Positions 47,678 to 49,678 of a stretch of DNA of 49,678 bases are shown here, one piece after another. The position numbers were made by a program, and so were the translations under genes. Location of the stretch: contig CAMYKU010000027.1 of assembly GCA_947259105.1 (NCBI GenBank), forward strand, positions 1-49,678. Direction: 5' to 3'. This DNA is from an uncultured Alphaproteobacteria bacterium. GTDB taxonomy: Bacteria > Pseudomonadota > Alphaproteobacteria > UBA8366 > JADFVY01. Numbering within the stretch: position 1 is the first letter of the stretch; the number at the start of each line of letters is the position of its first letter. The notes beneath the pieces were generated by a model. That model was given only the letters and a program-made list of their open reading frames with translations, was not told the origin of the DNA and did not search any database.

Positions 47678-49054
47678 CTAGTTTTTGGTCTTGACGACCA
47701 CCACGACATCCTCACCCTGGAACGACATGCCGTTCGTCAGGCTGCCGGTCAGGGTCAGCACCAGCACCTGTCCTTCGGCGATGGAGCCGAGAGCGCTGAC
47801 GACGTCCTGCGTGTCGAACTTCAGCGTCAGGTCCATGAAGCCGTCGGGTCCCATGTCAGTGCAGTCGAATGCGTCCTCCTTGCCGGTAAACGGCTCGAAT
47901 GGCGTGGCGACATCCTCCATGCTCCAGCGCAGCGGTGCCACGCCTTCCAGCTGGACCGTTGCCGGGTCGATCTGGCTCGCGTCAAACACCGCGGTGCCGA
48001 GAACCGCGACCGGCAATACCCCGTTGGCTTTGCCGTTCAAGGGGTTCCGGCAGGATTGCGGCTTTACGTCGACCGGGACAAAGATGACCTCGTCCCGGAT
48101 CAGGGAGATCGCTGCGCCATCCGGCCCTGCTGCGGCCACGTTGGCGCCGATACCGAAGGCCGCATTGAACCCGCCGACATCGATGACGCCGGCGTTCACC
48201 ACCACTTCTGTAGTGGTGAAGATACCCGGGTTGAACGAGCCGAATATCGAGTGAAAGCTGCCATCGGCGATGTTGGCGGCAAAGGATGACAGCGTGTCGA
48301 TGTCGAATCTCGCATCGCTCAAGCCGGCATAGATCGGGTGTGTCTCGAAGGCCGGCAGGATATCGGTGTATCCCCCGTCCGTGGGAGCGCCGCCCGTCTG
48401 GTTCAGATCGCTGATCATCCAGGCTGCGGGCAGGTTGAGCTCGGGATTGTCCCAGCCTTGCCCGCCGACGGTGAAGAAGCGGGCCGAGTCATTGAAGATC
48501 AAGAGCCCGGTCCGCGTGCCGCCGCCGGCCCACAGCGCCGCCTGGCGGACGATCTCGTCGGCGCCGAACGGCTCGACACCGGGACCGGGAGCACCCAGTC
48601 CAAAGAACGCGCCGCCCGGCGGGATGATGATCTTGAACCGCGCCGCGTCATGGCTATTCAGCACGATCCGCCCGCCTTGCTGGATGCCGATGACGTTGTG
48701 CCAAGTGGTGCCGAGCCCGAGTCCCGCGCCGCAGTCGATTCGCGAAGGGTTGTTATTGATGGCGATCAGATCGTAGCTCGCGAGTTGATTCGCCGTCATG
48801 GCCCTGAAGGCCGCCGGCGTTACCTCGGTGACATTGAACTCACCGCCGAGGTCCACCTGCTGCAACGACATGCCCATCGTATTGTCGGGCCCGAAGGATG
48901 TGAAGTTTGGTGACACGAACGGCGTACAGTCGACCGTCAGCACATTGATCTGCGCCTGGGCCGTGCCGGCAAGCATTGCCAGGAATGGGATGCTTGCCAG
49001 GAACGTCAGCCAGCGTCTCGGTGACGCTGTATGTTTCCGTATAACAGATAGCAT
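47678..49054 (-). CDS. Secreted protein with a C-terminal domain typical of uncultured-bacterium exoproteins
   Basis: The 458-residue product starts at an ATG with a near-perfect AGGAGGT site and has a signal peptide (hydrophobic core LTFLASIPFLAMLAG, cleavage likely after Ala34). The middle (about 35-320) resembles a ThuA or amidotransferase-like fold (YDLIAINNNPSRID, GGRIVLNSHDAARF) without clear catalytic residues. The C-terminal 130 residues (DVKPQSCRNPLN, NGVLPVAVLGT, EGVAPLRWSMEDVATPFEPFTG, DCTDMGPDGFMDLTLKFD) form a domain I have seen on many exported proteins. Its aspartates suggest calcium binding, and Cys335/Cys398 could form a disulfide. Function unknown. The gene lies between direct repeats. 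Confidence 0.82.
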   Translation of the reverse strand: MLSVIRKHTASPRRWLTFLASIPFLAMLAGTAQAQINVLTVDCTPFVSPNFTSFGPDNTMGMSLQQVDLGGEFNVTEVTPAAFRAMTANQLASYDLIAINNNPSRIDCGAGLGLGTTWHNVIGIQQGGRIVLNSHDAARFKIIIPPGGAFFGLGAPGPGVEPFGADEIVRQAALWAGGGTRTGLLIFNDSARFFTVGGQGWDNPELNLPAAWMISDLNQTGGAPTDGGYTDILPAFETHPIYAGLSDARFDIDTLSSFAANIADGSFHSIFGSFNPGIFTTTEVVVNAGVIDVGGFNAAFGIGANVAAAGPDGAAISLIRDEVIFVPVDVKPQSCRNPLNGKANGVLPVAVLGTAVFDASQIDPATVQLEGVAPLRWSMEDVATPFEPFTGKEDAFDCTDMGPDGFMDLTLKFDTQDVVSALGSIAEGQVLVLTLTGSLTNGMSFQGEDVVVVVKTKN

Positions 49055-49422
49055 GGGTACCTCCTTTTGGCCGAGCGTGAAGCGGTGAGGGACCAGAAAG
49101 TCGGAGGACGGCGCGGCATCGCCAGATATCGTGGATGGCCGGCACGTTCTCCGCGCCCTGCGATACACGCCCATCGAGATTATGAGGGTGTGCGGACGCG
49201 GCGCCGATTGAAAGGCGCGCTTTCATCCTGTTACGCATTGTGCCAGCAAGCCCGCTCACGGTCAGTGCAGAACACCGAGAAACCATGATCCAAGGTCGCC
49301 CGGACAAGCCCGTAAGCTAGCCAGAAATACGTAGCACATTTTGCCGATATAGGCAATCCAGGTCTTGGATCGGGCCTACCGTGACCCGAGTCAATTGTCT
49401 TGGATTTTGGGGACATGGCCGG
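49055..49422. other. Intergenic region of 368 bp with no supported gene
   Basis: This is the upstream region of the secreted protein gene. It is less GC-rich than its surroundings. Open frames here have no recognisable similarity or ribosome site. It ends at the right copy of the 14-bp direct repeat. The promoter of the minus-strand gene must lie here, but no clear hexamer pair stands out. Confidence 0.5.
49408..49421. repeat. 14-bp direct repeat, right copy
   Basis: Exact second copy of the repeat at 47484-47497. Similarity to the dehydrogenase gene begins within a few bases after it. Confidence 0.8.
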
Positions 49423-49548
49423 CACGGGCGCGACCTGCCGGAAGGCCTGCTCGACCTGCCGGACCTCGCCGACGGCGCCCGCGGCGTCGACTTCGTCCGC
49501 GCCGCGGCGGACAGCAACGAGGCCGGCGGCGCGTGGGTGGGGTTGTAG
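49423..49548 (+). pseudogene. 3' remnant of a second Gfo/Idh/MocA dehydrogenase gene
   Basis: Read from 49423, with one more matching codon just before it, the frame gives HGRDLPEGLLDLPDLADG and so on to AWVGL and a TAG at 49546-49548. Counting that codon it matches the last 42 residues of the dehydrogenase at 46262-47437 at 36 positions, including an identical last 15. No start codon or upstream domain exists, so it is a truncated paralog. The break point coincides with the 14-bp direct repeat. Confidence 0.85.
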
Positions 49549-49581
49549 GGGATGGTCCGTCAAGTTGGGCTCGGCTGTACC

Positions 49582-49678
49582 GGCGCGACCTCATGCTTCG
49601 AGACGGCGCTTCGCGCCTCCTCTGCATGAGGCTCCACCGCCTGTGCCCTCATGCTGAGGAGCGGCGCAGCCGCGTCTC
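49582..49678. repeat. Long palindromic intergenic repeat (REP-like), copy 2, cut by the window edge
   Basis: It begins GGCGCGACCTCATGCTTCGA like copy 1 and shares the inner CCTGTGCCCTCATGCTGAGG segment. The right arm starts with CGTCTC at the window edge, so the palindrome is completed outside. It carries an extra inner stretch compared with copy 1. Confidence 0.8.

Noticed and set aside
49225..49250. Sigma-54 promoter on the minus strand upstream of the secreted gene
   Set aside because: A TGGCAC is present, but the TGC that follows is at the wrong distance for a -24/-12 pair.

Overview
The window is GC-rich alphaproteobacterial chromosome. Supporting signs are the order tpiA-secG-pyrG, ppiD-trpE, trpGDC-moaC-moeA-lexA-comEC-gltX-gltA, and the unbroken run rpsB-tsf-pyrH-frr-uppS-cdsA-dxr-rseP-bamA-skp-lpxD-fabZ-lpxA-lpxI-lpxB. 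The lexA promoter carries a GTTC-N7-GTTC-type SOS box and LpxI is used rather than LpxH, both typical of Alphaproteobacteria. A Rhodospirillales-like or uncultured relative fits, but genus cannot be read from the sequence. No tRNA, rRNA, CRISPR array or intact transposase gene is visible.

Layout. 1-2474 (minus): pyrG (cut by the left edge and broken by an internal deletion), secG, tpiA. 2596-6070 (plus): ppiD and trpE. 6014-10974 (minus): a divergent polysaccharide deacetylase and a copZ-copA-cueR copper operon with a clear CueR operator; this block separates trpE from trpGDC. 11172-16382 (plus): trpG, trpD, trpC, moaC, moeA, lexA. 16386-18560 (minus): comEC. 18664-21645 (plus): gltX, gltA. 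21718-22131 (minus): gloA. 22184-37222 (minus): the translation, isoprenoid, envelope and lipid A array, transcribed from a good promoter at 37360-37388 upstream of rpsB. 37496-47437: accessory genes on both strands (zinc-ribbon protein, YqhA, orphan radical SAM enzyme, two-domain deacetylase, Asp/Glu racemase-like protein, fatty acid desaturase, DUF6868 protein, cupin, GST, membrane protein, Gfo/Idh/MocA dehydrogenase). 47438-49678: a region with signs of rearrangement, holding a secreted protein gene between 14-bp direct repeats, a 42-codon remnant of a second Gfo/Idh/MocA gene, and a large palindromic repeat cut by the right edge; a second copy of that repeat lies at 43799-43883.

How the genes work together. 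trpE and trpGDC supply early tryptophan synthesis (trpF, trpB and trpA are not here). moaC and moeA act in molybdenum cofactor synthesis. CopZ, CopA and CueR form a Cu(I) sensing and export module. The large minus-strand array couples ribosome function (S2, EF-Ts, RRF), UMP kinase, undecaprenyl and CDP-diacylglycerol synthesis, the MEP pathway (Dxr), outer membrane protein assembly (RseP, BamA, Skp) and lipid A synthesis (LpxD, LpxA, LpxI, LpxB, with FabZ).

No wholly new multi-gene system is evident. The points most worth a second look are the broken pyrG, the 66-bp repeat-coded tail on ribosomal protein S2, the copper block inside the trp cluster, an orphan radical SAM protein with a cysteine-rich C terminus, a racemase-superfamily protein lacking both catalytic cysteines, a desaturase with a long helical tail, and the direct-repeat-flanked secreted gene next to a dehydrogenase remnant.
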